Source: Sciurus carolinensis (Eukaryota > Chordata > Mammalia > Rodentia > Sciuridae). From it: a stretch of DNA of 64,000 nucleotides. The notes beneath the pieces are model-generated. The model had not been told where the DNA came from and made no database searches. It worked only from the letters and a program-made list of their open reading frames with translations. Positions within the stretch are counted from its first letter, which is position 1. Every line of letters starts with the position of its first letter. The position numbers were made by a program, and so were the translations under genes. The DNA lies in NCBI RefSeq assembly GCF_902686445.1, contig NC_062223.1, forward strand, positions 39,154,998 to 39,218,997, in the 5' to 3' direction. Positions 25,318 through 37,460 of this stretch are shown here, one piece after another.

Positions 25318-25520
25318 TTTTTATTCATTAATTAAATAATTATTGAGTACGTGCTATTTGCCTGTCATTGATAATAGAGATGTGAACAGTGAAGTAAGAG
25401 AAGTGATTCCTTTGGAGCTTCTATTTAGTAGAGAGAGACACATAGGTAAATGTAAAAGTTTCAGTTAAAACACGATTTCAGTTAGAAGACAGTATTCTGA
25501 AGGAGCTACACTTGACAAGA
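25318..25520 (-). repeat. L2 LINE 3' end (minus)
   Basis: The reverse complement of the well-known L2 tail: 'attattgagtacgtgcta', 'gtgaacagtgaagtaagag', then the 'ttggagcttctatttagtag' segment. Ancient and diverged. Confidence 0.7.
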
Positions 25521-25714
25521 CTGATGGAGGGTGCCCTCTCGGGGCCCTTTTAGAAAATGATCAGAGACTAAAAGGCAACTTAATTCCACTGATTCAATGA
25601 ACCGTGCAGTCTTTCTCAAGCCAAGGGAAGACAGGTGCTATTAAAATGGCATGTTCATAAGAAACCTGCCTTCAAATCCAATTCAGATACTGAACTTATT
25701 GAAGATTTTTATTA

Positions 25715-25905
25715 ATGATTATTAGCTTGGTCTCTGCAATCTAGTAGACCTGGATTTAATTCTTAATTTCTCTGATCCACAAGTTTCTAATCTTCAAAAT
25801 GTGAATAATGTGTATCTTCATAAGTTCCGAAATGAATTCCACAGAGAATGTGTAAAATGTCTAGTAAAGTGTTTTATTAAGTAACCTAATGTTATTATTA
25901 TTATT
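25715..25905 (+). repeat. MIR SINE (plus)
   Basis: MIR motif order: an 'agacctggatttaattc' head, a reduced core, 'cttcaaaatgtgaataatg', and the 'gtaaaatgtctagtaaagtg' 3' part. Confidence 0.7.
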
Positions 25906-25954
25906 TTCATTATTTTTAAGTACAGACAACTGATATAAAATATTTTGACTTGTA

Positions 25955-26080
25955 ATTTAGAGTTAGAAGTCATGGATACACATCTACTCTCTGACTTATA
26001 ATTGGTATAAAGTTAAGATAACTTATTAAGCTTCAGCTTATTTATAAAAAAGAAGCAATAATTATTCCTTATCTTCCATT
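25955..26080 (+). repeat. MIR SINE (plus), partial
   Basis: A second, shorter MIR-like block just after the first: 'agttagaagtcatgga', a degraded core and 'gcttcagcttatttataaa'. Confidence 0.5.
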
Positions 26081-27315
26081 TTATGTTTGGAACTCTGCTT
26101 GGTATCCAATTTCTTCCTACACTAAGGTCCACCCTTTCTATATCCTGGGACATTAATAAATTGTTTAAATTACTCATTTATTAAATTCCTATCCTTGATC
26201 AGAAGTTCTCAACATCAGAAGTGTCTTCTAGACATCTTAAATACTTGTGTATCCTTTACTGCTGGTGTATTACCTTTCTTCTTCCTGAGGGTGCCCTACA
26301 CACCAATCAAAATTTGTCTTCTAGTCCTGGAACACTCCATATTGCTGGAAACCCTTCATGGTTCTAGGTTCTGGTTATTGCTAGACTTGTCCATTTACCC
26401 CAAGTGAATATTTTGAATCAATATTTTACCCATTGCAACCACTGAACAAATGAGACACATTGTTTATTTTTTGGTATATTCAGAAGTTATATACTAAAAT
26501 TCTAAAACAGTATGCTTTTTGGAGTTACTGCTTCCTTGAAATAGATTTTTTTTGAAAAAACATTTAAAAAATGACAATTATAATGAAGTTATCACAGAAG
26601 TTCCATCTAAATGAATTTTAGCTGAAATTTCATATTTGCAAAATTAGGTTATAATTAGATATCTACCATCATTTTTCCAATTATTTCTTAGATAAAAGAT
26701 TGAATAAAGCAAAGATGTATTTTCCAGAAAAAAAAATTCATTAATTACCTAAGGCAATTCAATAATAATAATAGGATATGATTGTAACAAGTCATATATT
26801 GATTGCTTAAAGGAATCTTTTTCCAGTAAATATGAAGTAGAATATGATATAAGCTTATCAATTGAGATATCATCCAGAGAGAAAATGAAGCTAATTGCCA
26901 CAGCTGGCTTCATTTCAAGTGACAATGTAGTAATCAACAAGGGACAGATGAGAGAAACTTGTGACACTAGAATATTAAAGCATTTCAATAAATGATAAAA
27001 CAACATTTGACTGACAGCTATTTTTAATTTGAACATAACATTACCTTTTATCCCAAGTGAAATTAGTTACATTGGTATGAAAATTTGGGGGGTTTAGTTG
27101 TCAGTTTATTGTTTAGAATAAATGACTTCTGAAAAGTATGATTACTAGAAGTTAAACTAGAAGAATCTTAGTAAAATTGTATTCAATATCAAAAGAGAGG
27201 AAGGAAGAAACAGAAACAGATAGAGATGCGTGATTTTGAATTTGCCTATATTTCCAAAGTCTTCAGTGATTCCTAATGGTTCAAATCATACTGACTTTTA
27301 AACAAATTTAGGGGC
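26081..27315. other. Repeat-free block, candidate conserved noncoding DNA at 26560-27060
   Basis: No mobile element is recognised. The right half contains well-spaced homeodomain, TALE-like and MEF2-like words (see findings). The minus-strand open frame 26749-27036 is probably incidental. Confidence 0.35.
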
Positions 27316-27535
27316 ACACTGACTAATTTTTTTTTTTTTTTTCCGTATCAAGGATTGAACCAGGGTTGCTTAACCCTGAACCACATCTCCAGCCCTTTTT
27401 ATGTCTTATATAGATACAGAGTCTGGCTAAATTGCTTAGGGTCTTCCTAAGTTTCTGAGGCTGGCTTTGAACTCAAAGTCCTGTCTCCCAAGACACTGGG
27501 AATATAATCATGTGCCACCATGCCAAGCTCCAACC
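27316..27535 (-). mobile_element. Dimeric B1-dID SINE (minus)
   Basis: On the minus strand, a 7SL/B1-derived half (27405-27535, with the 'gttcaaagccagcctcag' motif) is followed by an ID-derived half (27345-27400, 'gctggagatgtggttcag') and a poly-A tail (complement 27329-27344). This B1-plus-ID dimer is the diagnostic rodent family for this window. Confidence 0.85.
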
Positions 27536-29536
27536 AACTTTCTTGATGGTCACAATACAATTAGAACTTCTCACACATAGTTATTTTAGCTTAATTCCCA
27601 TATGGATGCCAAACTGGATTTCCATTCATTTCTTTCTTCACTTACATTTTCATCACATTTTATCTTAGTTTTCCCTGAGTTGTGACCTTTTCCAAACTCA
27701 ACATCTGACAATAAGCTGCTTTTCCTAAAAAATGAAAATGTATTTGTATCCTCATCATATTCTTGATGAGATACCTTTAGCTCTAGAGTGAATGAGATTT
27801 ATTAGAATGGCTTAATTCATGTTCTTGATAATATAACATTGAAGTCTATTCTGAAATTAATACAATACTATCTGGATTACTATGTATCAGTCCAGGAAAC
27901 CTATAGATCTTTAAGAAAAAAATTAAATAGGAAAAAAAAGGGGGTAGACTGTATTTAAACACTACTTATGTCCAGTTTTGGAAAGGAAACATAAGATAAC
28001 GATCTAATGAAGCTGATAAAACACACAAGCACATGCACCCACTGAAATTGGAGCAATGAAAGAGACCCTGTTCAAATACCCCCAGTAGATCTGAGGAAGT
28101 ACCCAAGGATACTTCAAGGACATACGTTCTATTGCCCAGTTTTACTCCAGAGCCTTCAGTTAAAACTCTTGCAATGGAGTTTCATCCATTTAGAAATCCA
28201 TAGCTGGACCACTTGCTAGCAAAGAAAAGATGAACAGATTATTTAGGAAGACAGGAAAGACTTGAAAAAAACATTAGTAGAACACCAGCTGGCAGATGAG
28301 ATTGTGGGTGGGGCGGGGGGAGAAGGAGAAAGACAGGTGATGGAGACAGATGGCCAAACCAGAATGGATAAAAAGTATTAATACAAGTGTGTCAGGTGCA
28401 CACATCCCATAACTTACGAGCAAGTCCTGCAAGTTGGGCATGAAATCATTACCATGCAATAAAGACTACACTGCTGAGTAACTGACAGTATAAAGAGAAG
28501 CAGGGAAATATTCTCAAATATATGAAACAAAGATAAAAACATTATAAAGAAAATTAGATAAAAAGAGAAAAACTGATGCGGAAGTTCCGTCCTTACTACC
28601 ATGGCCCTATCAAAAACAGGATAAATGAAATCTGATGCGCGGAGACTGTGCTTCATGCAGTGGCGTCTAAATAGATAGCTCTATCCCTTTGAGATAGGCC
28701 TTCATATTTTTCATTACTTAGAAAGGAACTGATAACAGTTTTAAACCTATGAAGGAATAGCTTGATTCTGCTTAGTTACCCAAGTTTTCAGACATTGTTA
28801 TCCTCTCTCATTATGCAAATCAATTTTAGTTCCTACATTTGAGTGGAATTCTAGAGAACAGCATTATCTATGTCTTCAGGAAACAGACATTCAACAAATA
28901 TTTATAAATAAATAGTCACATTTATTTATTTTTTGAGATCTGCCATGGCTAGGATTAAATGAAAAAAAATGAAAAAAAAACTGTTTTCTATTCTTTTGCA
29001 GGCACAGTTTAAAGTAAATTAAAGAAAGATTTCCATAAATAAGTAATCCATGCAACTGTGATAGAACCTATGAAGGAATATTCCAAAGTTCCATGTGAAT
29101 CTATAGAAAGTTGGAGGAAGGTGTGAACCAATACCAGGTTTGGGGGACAAAATGCAGGCAGCCCTGAAAAATAACATTTGATATAAGATCTTCAGGAGAA
29201 GAAAAAACCCCACATTAGTGGCATAGTTAAGGACGGATAATGGTATTTGGGGAAGTACAATCAATGCAAAGGTCAGTGTAAAGTCCAGAAGTAAAAGACG
29301 ATACCTGAAGGGGTTGTCCAGAAAACAAAGTTCTGGTTTTCCTCCTAGCAGAAGGAAGCCCAAGGAGGAATCAGTGTGTTTAGGGCACGACAGAGGTGGG
29401 ATTTTAACTGAAGAGTTGAGATGAGATGAACAGATGGGGAAAGGAGCGTGGTATGACATGGACTGTGAATAGTTTGTCAGAAAGAACAAAATTGGACACA
29501 ACAATGAGTAAAACACGAATTTAGTCCGCTTAAAAA
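27536..29536. other. Unassigned sequence
   Basis: No element or exon is recognised. The minus-strand open frame at 29019-29606 (195 codons) is the longest outside LINE-1, but its first codons lie in the SINE that begins at 29547 and it shows no domain (see rejected items). A purine-rich patch lies at 28300-28345. Confidence 0.35.
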
Positions 29537-29775
29537 TATAAGGGCAGCTGGGTGGCACACTGCTATAGTCCCAGTGGCTCAGGAGGCTGAGGAAGGAGGA
29601 TTGCAAGTTAAAAGACAGTCCCAGCTGTTTGTCGAGGCCCTAGGCAACTTAGTGAGACCCTGTCTCTAAATAAAATATAAAAGGGGCTGCAGATGTGGCT
29701 CGGTGGTTAAGTACCCCTGGATTAAATCACCAGTACCAAAGAAAGAAACAACAAAAAAAAAAATGTATAAGGGCA
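29537..29775 (+). mobile_element. B1-dID SINE with 10-bp target duplication (plus)
   Basis: The B1 half (29547-29670) and the ID half (29685-29740) are followed by an A-rich tail. It is bounded by the exact duplication tataagggca at 29537-29546 and 29766-29775. The right duplication is also where the next SINE begins, so this copy landed at the left edge of an older one. Confidence 0.9.
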
Positions 29776-29942
29776 TCTGTGTGCTGTGGTCCACACCAGA
29801 GACTCAGAAGCCTAGGGAAGAAGGATGTCAAGTTAGAGACCAGACTCAGTAACTTAGCCAGACCATAACAAAATTAATTTTTGTTTACTCTGGGAATATG
29901 CCTCTGGGTTCAATCTCCACTACCAGAAAAAAAAAAAAAAAG
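29776..29942 (+). mobile_element. Older B1-dID SINE (plus)
   Basis: A more diverged copy of the same dimer: a B1-like 'gagactcagaagcctaggg', 'aacttagccagacc', then a degraded ID half and a poly-A run at 29926-29941. Confidence 0.75.
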
Positions 29943-30037
29943 TGTTTGACCATTTATTTGACTCAGAGCATTAAGAGAAGAAATCTCTGGAGTGGTCAAG
30001 ACTTTTTGCTTGTGAATAGCATTTTCTACAATAAAAA

Positions 30038-30186
30038 ATGTCTGATAGGGACAGGGGTAGTGACTCAGTGGTAGAGTGCTTGCCTGGCATGTGTGAGGAC
30101 CTGGGTTTCATTCTCAGCACTACATATAAATAAATAAATAGAAGTCCATTGACAACTTAAAAAACATTAAAAAATCATGTCTGATA
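30038..30186 (+). mobile_element. ID-type SINE with 10-bp target duplication (plus)
   Basis: The ID head includes 'gactcagtggtagagtgc' and a B-box region, 'gggtttcattctc'. An (AAAT)n stretch and the 3' extension also present at 7.3 and 53.8 kb follow. The flanking atgtctgata at 30038-30047 is repeated exactly at 30177-30186. Confidence 0.92.
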
Positions 30187-31704
30187 ACAAAGGATGTGTT
30201 TTACCTGTAATTCAAATTCAATTGATTTCTTATGTATTAAGTACTGTCCAAATTAAGGCCATTCTGCTTGAAATTTACCTCATTCTTTCCTGCAATGTGC
30301 TGCTAGGGAGAGCTTGACACAGTCCACAACATTCACATGCTACTGATGGTAAAGGTAGATGTGTAATTGTGTACCAACCTCTTGAGATACAAAGAATGCA
30401 AAAGGATACCTAACATAAATGAACAGCTTAAAAATTATAAAAGAATGCTCAAGTTATCCTTTAAGATAAAAAGAAAAAGTTCTCAAATTGTCCTCCCTTG
30501 CTCCTTCTTAATTTCTTCTTTTTTCTTTTTGAGTTTTATGTTCATTAGCCTGCAGATTTTCTTAAAATTTTCTCGTAACTACTCATCTTTAAAACCATTC
30601 TCTTACTCTTCCCTATTTTAAAGTTGATGTAAATGACAAACACTGTCTTCAATCCGGGTCAGGGAACTTCAGTATTTCTAATTTCTGTGTATCTATCCTC
30701 CTTTTTCTCATTCTAAAACTCTTAAGCCCTTCTGCTACGTTCTTTGCCTGGTTGCATTTGATTGTGTGTGCAGTATATCACTATTGAAAGAGAAGCCTAT
30801 GTAATTCGAGGGTTGTGATTACATTATCTAGGACCATATTTTACTCTAGAACAGGATTGTCATTTACACCTGTCAGCCCCCTGTGAATTTCCGTAGTCAT
30901 TAATTTTCTTAACCTAATTGCATACTCTGAAATTTTTCTTGACTATTCATACTATTTCAAATAAACTTCGTTAGGCATGAATGTCAATTTTATTGCTTTC
31001 AGCTTCACTGTGAAAATGGGTTCCTTAGGGCTACAGGAAAGAAATGGTTTAGATAGGTCTGTTTTCTTTATTGGCATTTGTCTACTTTTGTTGGTAGTTT
31101 TATGAGGCTGTCAAACCTACTGCTTATCCTTTCTGCTGCCTCTTATGGATTGCAAACATTTAATGCAAGTTTAATTGTGAATGCTGTACCCATTATCCTC
31201 AGTACCCTTTCTCTGCTTATTTGCAGCTCAGAAATGCCTCACTATCACATTAACTCTTTGGTTGACTTAATTTTTTTCAAGGCCTAATTATTTAGAACAT
31301 AATCAATAATGCAAGTTCTATAATATTTTCAAGCGTAATAGTTATTTGGCAAATTTTATTTCTGCCAATAACTATATTATCATAGAAACATCTTTCTTAT
31401 CCTTAAGTAGGGCTGTATTGTCTTATTTCCAGTTTAAACCTCTATATATTTTAATTGAAAGTTCTTTTAAATTAATTATAAACTGGTATGTTCCAAAAGA
31501 ACAGAGATGTGGAGGACGTTCATGTTTATTGCTCGATATTCTAGACTTAAGGACTATATAACTGTGGAATATCTTAAAGTAAACTTTATTTTTCATCATT
31601 TTTAACACATTACAATGTAGTTGATAATATTTTAGCGTTTCTAAAAGAATAGTAGCCTATCAGCATTGTAATGTTCATTATTGCCCCTCCTTCTAGCGTT
31701 CTGC
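30187..31704. other. Unique AT-rich sequence
   Basis: No recognised element. Small open frames here (up to 84 codons) have no family resemblance. Confidence 0.4.
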
Positions 31705-31711
31705 AAACTTT

Positions 31712-31796
31712 TATTTTTTTTTTTAATTTTTTTGTGTGCTAGAGATTGAATGCAGTACCTCACACACAAAGCAAGAGCTCTATTGAAACTTATAGT
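31712..31796 (-). mobile_element. Diverged ID-type SINE (minus)
   Basis: A poly-T run followed by 'gtgctagagattgaatgcag' and 'caagagctctattgaaac', a degraded complement of the ID head. Confidence 0.65.
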
Positions 31797-31894
31797 TTTT
31801 TTTTTCTTATATTAATTGTAACTCACATCAAACTAACTAAAATTTAGAGGTGAAGGATTTAGTATTCCTGGCTCCTGACCTGCAGGTTAGGATA

Positions 31895-32015
31895 AATGAG
31901 GTTAAAAAAATAAATAAAAAGAGGTAAGTTACTCTAGGTACACACAGTATTAGATAAATAAATAAGGCAGGATTCAAAAGCTGTTTTTATTTGACCCTAA
32001 TTCCTTTCTTCATGC
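31895..32015 (-). repeat. MIR SINE remnant (minus)
   Basis: A weak match to the MIR complement: 'aaagaggtaagttactctag', 'cacacagtattag', 'caggattcaaaagctg'. Confidence 0.5.
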
Positions 32016-32584
32016 TATAATTCCGTCAGAAACTGGCATGTAACTAACAAAATTAAGTTATTAAATATTACTTTTAAGGTCCAATTGAGTAATTAAGAAC
32101 ACACAAACCCATATTGTATTGGGATAATTATCACATTGAAAAGATTGCATAGTGCATTTCAACAATAAGTTTCTAACTTTGCTATGAAATAATAATTTTT
32201 TTTTAAATTTCTACATAAATAATAGTGAGATATTTAAGAAAATTTTAATCAAAATTCTTCTCCAAAAGTATAATAAGGTAGATTTTTTTCTGGAAAACTA
32301 AGTTATTTTTGAATTTTTCTTTATAATCACTTGTCAGCATCAACATTCACTCAATTGACATTACACAGACATGTCAAATAATATGACATATTGTATTCAC
32401 TAGAGAGACAGAAAAAGGAAGTGAATTTTTTTTCCTCAAGGTCAAAATCTGAGTCCTAATTTTACTTGAAATAGAAAATTCTATCACTTGTATACATGAA
32501 TTCTAAAATAAAAAGAAGATAATTTACCAGTTCTGTATTAATTTCCATCCTAAGTATGTTAGATACATAATTCCAATTAAATCT
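32016..32584. other. Unique AT-rich sequence
   Basis: Nothing recognised. Confidence 0.4.
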
Positions 32585-32730
32585 GACAATTATTTTTTGT
32601 TTTTATTAATGCATTATAGTTGTACGTAATATTGGGGTTCATTTTGACATAATAATTCATGCATGGAATATAATTGCTTAACTTCAGTTTCCAGTTCTTC
32701 CTCTTTCCTCCCTTCCCTATTTTTTTACAA
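32585..32730 (-). mobile_element. LINE-1 3'UTR fragment (minus)
   Basis: Matches the start of the minus-strand LINE-1 at 38601 ('tatagttgtacgtaatattg', 'ggttcattttgacataat', then the C/T-rich 'ttcttcctctttcctccc' tract). Only the extreme 3' end is present. Confidence 0.55.
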
Positions 32731-33864
32731 ATGCAGCTAAGAGATTTTTATAAAATAGTTCCATGTCAAAGACTAATTTTTCCATTCCAATACCATACCA
32801 TTTCATCTCTCCAAAAGAGTTCCCATTGTTCATAAAGGAAAATGCAAACATAATTTGTTTACCTAATGTAGATTTTACTTTCCTTTATAAACTGCAAACT
32901 ATGACTTTTCCACATCTCATTATTAAATCCTTTATGCAAGATTTATGTAAATCATTCAAGAAATAGATTTATATTTCTTTATATGAAGACTCTTTACATG
33001 AATTTAGTCAGTGAAAGTAGCATCTTGTGAAAGAAGAGCCACATTTAGAATTTCAAAGCCTATATTCTTTTCCTATATGACATATATCTGGCTAATTATC
33101 AAGATCAGGTTGACTCATGATCTAAGTTTTGGTATGAATGATGGATTACTTTGATATTTTTAGCAGAAATAGAATAGAATAATTAACCATAGAATATTTT
33201 TTTTTGTTGTCAAAATTTCAAACTCACTCAAAGAATTAAGCAAAAAGTTTATAAGATTTATTCAATATCTCTTTTACCTACTGTTCAACTCACCCTTCTA
33301 GGTTACTGATAGCAAGATATATTCAACATTTTTTCTGCTAATTTGTGGAAGAAAATATTGCCTAAGTAATTAAACAAGCACACCTTCTATTAGTATGTCA
33401 GACTAATTATATTTATAGGTAAAAGGACATGAATACTTTGTTTGAATTCCACAAGGAGTTAGCCAGGTTTAAACAAATCTACGGTGCTGATTAACAAATA
33501 TTTATCTTTTGCCAAGTGCCATGTACTCAGGATAAATTGCAGAGTAGAATTCAGAGTTTTCTATGTTTTAGGCTATCTTACTTTGTTAAAGATAGTTTCT
33601 TTATTTAAACATTTTAATGAGGAAGATAATATTTTTTCTGAGAATAAGCTTTCGCTCTATTAAAGAAATAAATAACTGTGCTACAGAGAATTGCTTTTGT
33701 CAGTTTTTATTTCCTTACTCTAATCATTAAAAATAGTCTTAACAAAAGTCTTCCTTATGTTGACAATGGGACTGTCATTGTGGAAAGTCATTGTATATCA
33801 TTCTATACCCACCAGTTGGATAACATAAAGAGGATACTTCCTTAAAAACTTACAGGCTTACAGC
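32731..33864. other. Unique AT-rich sequence
   Basis: No clear element. A weak L2/MIR-like word cluster ('caaatatttatcttttgcc', 'aagtgccatgtactcagg') occurs at 33497-33545 but is too short to assign. Confidence 0.35.
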
Positions 33865-33867
33865 AAT

Positions 33868-34080
33868 TCATGCTTGGCACTATGGTGCATGCCTGTAATT
33901 CTAGTGGCTGGGGAGGCTGAGGCAGGAGGAACACAAGTTCAATGCCAGCCTCAGCAACTTAGCAACGGCCGAAGCAACTTATGGAGACCCTGTCTCTGAA
34001 GAAAAAATAAAAAGGACTAGGGATGTGGATCAGTGGGTAAGCACCCCTGAATTCAATCCACGGTACCAAAAACAAACAAA
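33868..34080 (+). mobile_element. B1-dID SINE (plus)
   Basis: The B1 half ('ggtgcatgcctgtaattc', 'gaggctgaggcaggagg', 'ccagcctcagcaacttag') and the ID half ('agggatgtggatcagtgg', B-box-like region near 34050) end in an (AAAC)n tail. Full length. Confidence 0.88.
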
Positions 34081-34865
34081 CAAAATATCTGGGAATCAAA
34101 AAGATCATAAATTGTTACTGATTTATCAATAACTGAAGTGTATGGGATCACAGTGTCTTCTCTATACACGCTCAAGAAAATTATATTTCTTAAAAATTTC
34201 TTAAATTGCTGTTTGGTAACTGCCACAGTGATCCCTGCACTATTGATTTCAGAATATGCAAAGGGGACAAACCCACGTCGTCTTTCTGCCCAGTGGGAAA
34301 GCATCTGATGTTTTAAAAACCAAAAGATGTCTTACAGCATTTTCTCTGGACATATATACTTCATTTTAAAAATCTGTAAGAAGCTAATAACCAAAAAATA
34401 CTCTTCAGTGTAATCAAGTTACTTTCCGGACTTGAAGAGAAACAACTCAATAAGATTAATTGAAATCTAGCAAAAATATGGATGATTGCAAGTGATAGTA
34501 GTCATGAGGTTCTTAGCTTTCTCTTAATAATGCTTTGAAAATACTTCTGTCTGAATAAAGGGGTAACAAATTTCACCTTTATCTAAAAGATATGCAGTAT
34601 ACATTGACACAAATAAAATGCATTTTTCATATAGTTATATGTCCATATGTATATTTACTTATTTTGGGAGGGTGTGCTCTCATTTTTGTTTAATAGGTAA
34701 AAGGTAGGTTGAACAACTCTGTAAATATGGACATTAGAAATGAGAAGAAAATACAGTATATGAAAGAACAAAAGCTGTATGAGAACATAGATCCTATTCC
34801 CACAGCACTCGGAACCATTAAATTCCTTCTTATGTTATCTATAGGTGAATGATGGATGTAAATAT
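34081..34865. other. Unique AT-rich sequence
   Basis: Nothing recognised. Confidence 0.4.
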
Positions 34866-34867
34866 AA

Positions 34868-35368
34868 CACAGCCACATCAATGTTTATAGCAGCTCAATT
34901 CACAATAGCTAGATTGTGGAACCAACCTAGATGCCCTTCAACAGACGAATGGATAAAGAAACTGTGGTATATATATATATAATAATGGAATATTATTCAG
35001 TCATAAAGAAGAAGAATATTATAGCATTTGGAGATAAATGGATGGAATTGGAGAATATCATGCTAATTGAAATAAACCAATCCCACAAAACCAAAGGCTG
35101 AATGTTTTCTCTGATAAGTGAATGATGATATGTAATGTGGGTGGCGTGTGAAAGAAGAATGGAGGAACTTTAGATTATGTAGAGGGAAATGAGAGGGAGG
35201 GGGTATGAAAAATGGTAGAATGAAACAGACATCATTACCCTATGTACATGTATGATTACACAAATGGTATGAATTTACACTGTGTACAACCATAGAAACA
35301 AAATGATGTACCCCATTTGTGTACAATGAATCAAAATGCAGTCTTTAAAAAGAAAAAAAAGAAGAAAA
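34868..35368 (+). mobile_element. 5'-truncated LINE-1: ORF2 C-terminus and 3'UTR (plus)
   Basis: It begins in the ORF2 C-terminal segment coding for the '[11 protein letters not shown]' region and continues through the [12 protein letters not shown] and WIKKLW-type segments, with frameshifts and an expanded TA run at 34970-34981. The ORF2 stop region, a 3'UTR like that at 7.9 kb and an A-rich tail follow. No intact reading remains. No clear target duplication was seen. Confidence 0.88.
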
Positions 35369-36485
35369 GAAACTAGAGCTTATTAAAATGAATACATTCC
35401 TAAGATTTCTACAAAACTTAAAAGATGCTCTTAAATTCTTTTTAACTGTAGATGAAGATGATAGCTTTTTTTTTTTTATCACTTAGTTAAGAGGAAAGGT
35501 ACTAAGAATATACAAAACATATAGCAGTAAGGACAATTAAGAAAATAAATGCCCATGTTAGAAAAACAAGACAAATTGTGAAGAAAATAATCAGAACATG
35601 GATAACAAAGACTACTAATAGCTAATTTCATTTTCAAGAGTATGAAAGTAATCTCATATGGCCAATGAAATTAATATCAATGTTGTAATCATTTTCATCA
35701 GAATATTACCTAAGATATTTTAATAGTAATTGTTTATCCTTAGAACATCACATCTACTTTGAATAATTTGCCTTCGAAAGATAAAGAGCAGATTATATAA
35801 TTTCCATCTTATATGAGGACCCTTTAGTTTGAGGAATCATACATATTTTCTTAAAAATGGGCATTATGAATTGGAAAAAATTAAGAGACATTAAGCATTT
35901 CTAAATATAAGTCTGGTAGCAAGATAATTACCAAATGAAATAGTGGTAAAATTATCATCAATATCTTTTAATTAAAGTAACTAAAGAGATTTTTACATAA
36001 TAACCAAGTGCATTTTACATTCTCTACTTTAAGAAATTAATGTGACTTTGCAGGTATAATTTCCTTATAATGCTTGTAATTTCCATTACCAAACTCCAGT
36101 CTGTTTTTTATTTGTTTTAATAAACCATTTCTACTTCAAATGTTGTTTCTTCAAAAACTTTCCTGAAGTTTTCATTTTTCTCAGAAAATATTTGCTTTCC
36201 CTAGAATGACAATGTGACATTAGAGTTTTCACAGTACACGGACAGGTATTTCAAATAATGAGTATGGAACTATTCAGAAACCAGTCCTCTCCCTTGATTA
36301 GAATAGCAACTGGAGAGTACAAAACCCACAGATCAAAAATTTGACTTCCTTAGTGCTAGTTTATCTGAAATTTACCAAACCTTCCTTTTCTGTGTAATTA
36401 TGGGTCACCTGCTATCAGACATATTGTAAAGGTGACGTGCTGCTCCTCTCAAAATGAAAGTGGATTTTGCTGAGTTTTTAAATCT
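35369..36485. other. Unique AT-rich sequence
   Basis: No repeats or exons are recognised. A poly-T run lies at 35467-35478. Confidence 0.4.
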
Positions 36486-36521
36486 CTCACTCTCTCACCT
36501 CTCTCTTTCTCTCTCTCTTTC
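36486..36521 (+). repeat. CT-rich simple repeat
   Basis: Imperfect (CT)n stretch. Confidence 0.8.
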
Positions 36522-36594
36522 TGTGTGGTTTTGAGGAGTGGAATTATTTCAGTCTCAAGAGAGATAAGGAGTAGAACAAGACAGAAGGGAAGGG

Positions 36595-36625
36595 AAAAAA
36601 TATGAAAAAATATGAAAAAATATGG
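36595..36625 (+). repeat. Decamer tandem repeat (ATATGAAAAA)
   Basis: Three near-perfect tandem copies of a 10-base unit. Confidence 0.75.
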
Positions 36626-36743
36626 ATGCCTTTTGTCTTCTACCAAATTCACTGAACGTGATGTCAATGAGTAGTTGACAATGCACGTATATCTATTGCA
36701 CATGATTGTGTACAAAGGGTATGGGTGTTTTGTATGACACACC

Positions 36744-36746
<3 letters not shown>

Positions 36747-36779
<33 letters not shown>
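36747..36779 (+). repeat. (AC)n microsatellite
   Basis: Perfect AC run of about 16 units. Confidence 0.95.
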
Positions 36780-36781
<2 letters not shown>

Positions 36782-37460
36782 ATTAATGACTTTCAATATA
36801 GGCAACAAACCTCAGTTTCTAGCATCTTACTTTTACTTAAAGGGAAAAACATACAAGACAGAGAATAAAATTTTTCTCCTGGATTTTTGTATTTGTTGAA
36901 AATGAAAGAGGCTTCAATCATGCCAATATTTTAAAATCTCTATTCAGCATCTAGAGGCTCGTATATCTTAAGGCAATACTAAGGCTTTGGATTGAAGAGA
37001 GGGATCTTTCGTTGTTGATTTTTGTAACAATGGAATAGGGTTATTGCTCCAGGAGAGGTGGGAAAGAAAATTGGCATACCTTATCTCATTATATTAAGGA
37101 TGAGGACTGAGGAAACTGATTTCTTAAACTATATGTGTCTCTGTTCCTCAGGAGATCTTCTTGCGGACACTTAACATACCCGAGCTTGTATGGAAATCTG
37201 TGAACTGGAGTTTAAGTGCAGAAACGCTCTTCAAAAAAGAAAATTTGCAACAACCAAAGTTTAGGGGAAAAAAAAATGAAGCCAAAAAGAGCAAAAGAGG
37301 CAAGTAAATCAGACTACAGGAAACATCCAGCAATTTAGGAGGAGAAGCAGAAGAGTAAAGCGGTGCAGGATTCTGAGTAAGGACAACACTTATGAGGAAA
37401 TACTTAACTGTTTCAGCTGCTGCTGAAAACAAGCACAGTGAGGATCTGAAGTCGGTCATT
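36780..37460. other. Unassigned sequence
   Basis: Nothing recognised. The minus-strand open frame 37148-37459 is Ser/Leu-rich and has no domain. Confidence 0.35.

Noticed and set aside
29019..29606. 195-codon open frame on the minus strand, the longest outside LINE-1
   Set aside because: Its first 20 or so codons lie in a B1-dID SINE, the translation shows no domain or signal sequence, and the rest is T-rich on the coding strand, which favours long chance frames. Testable by cross-species alignment of the frame.
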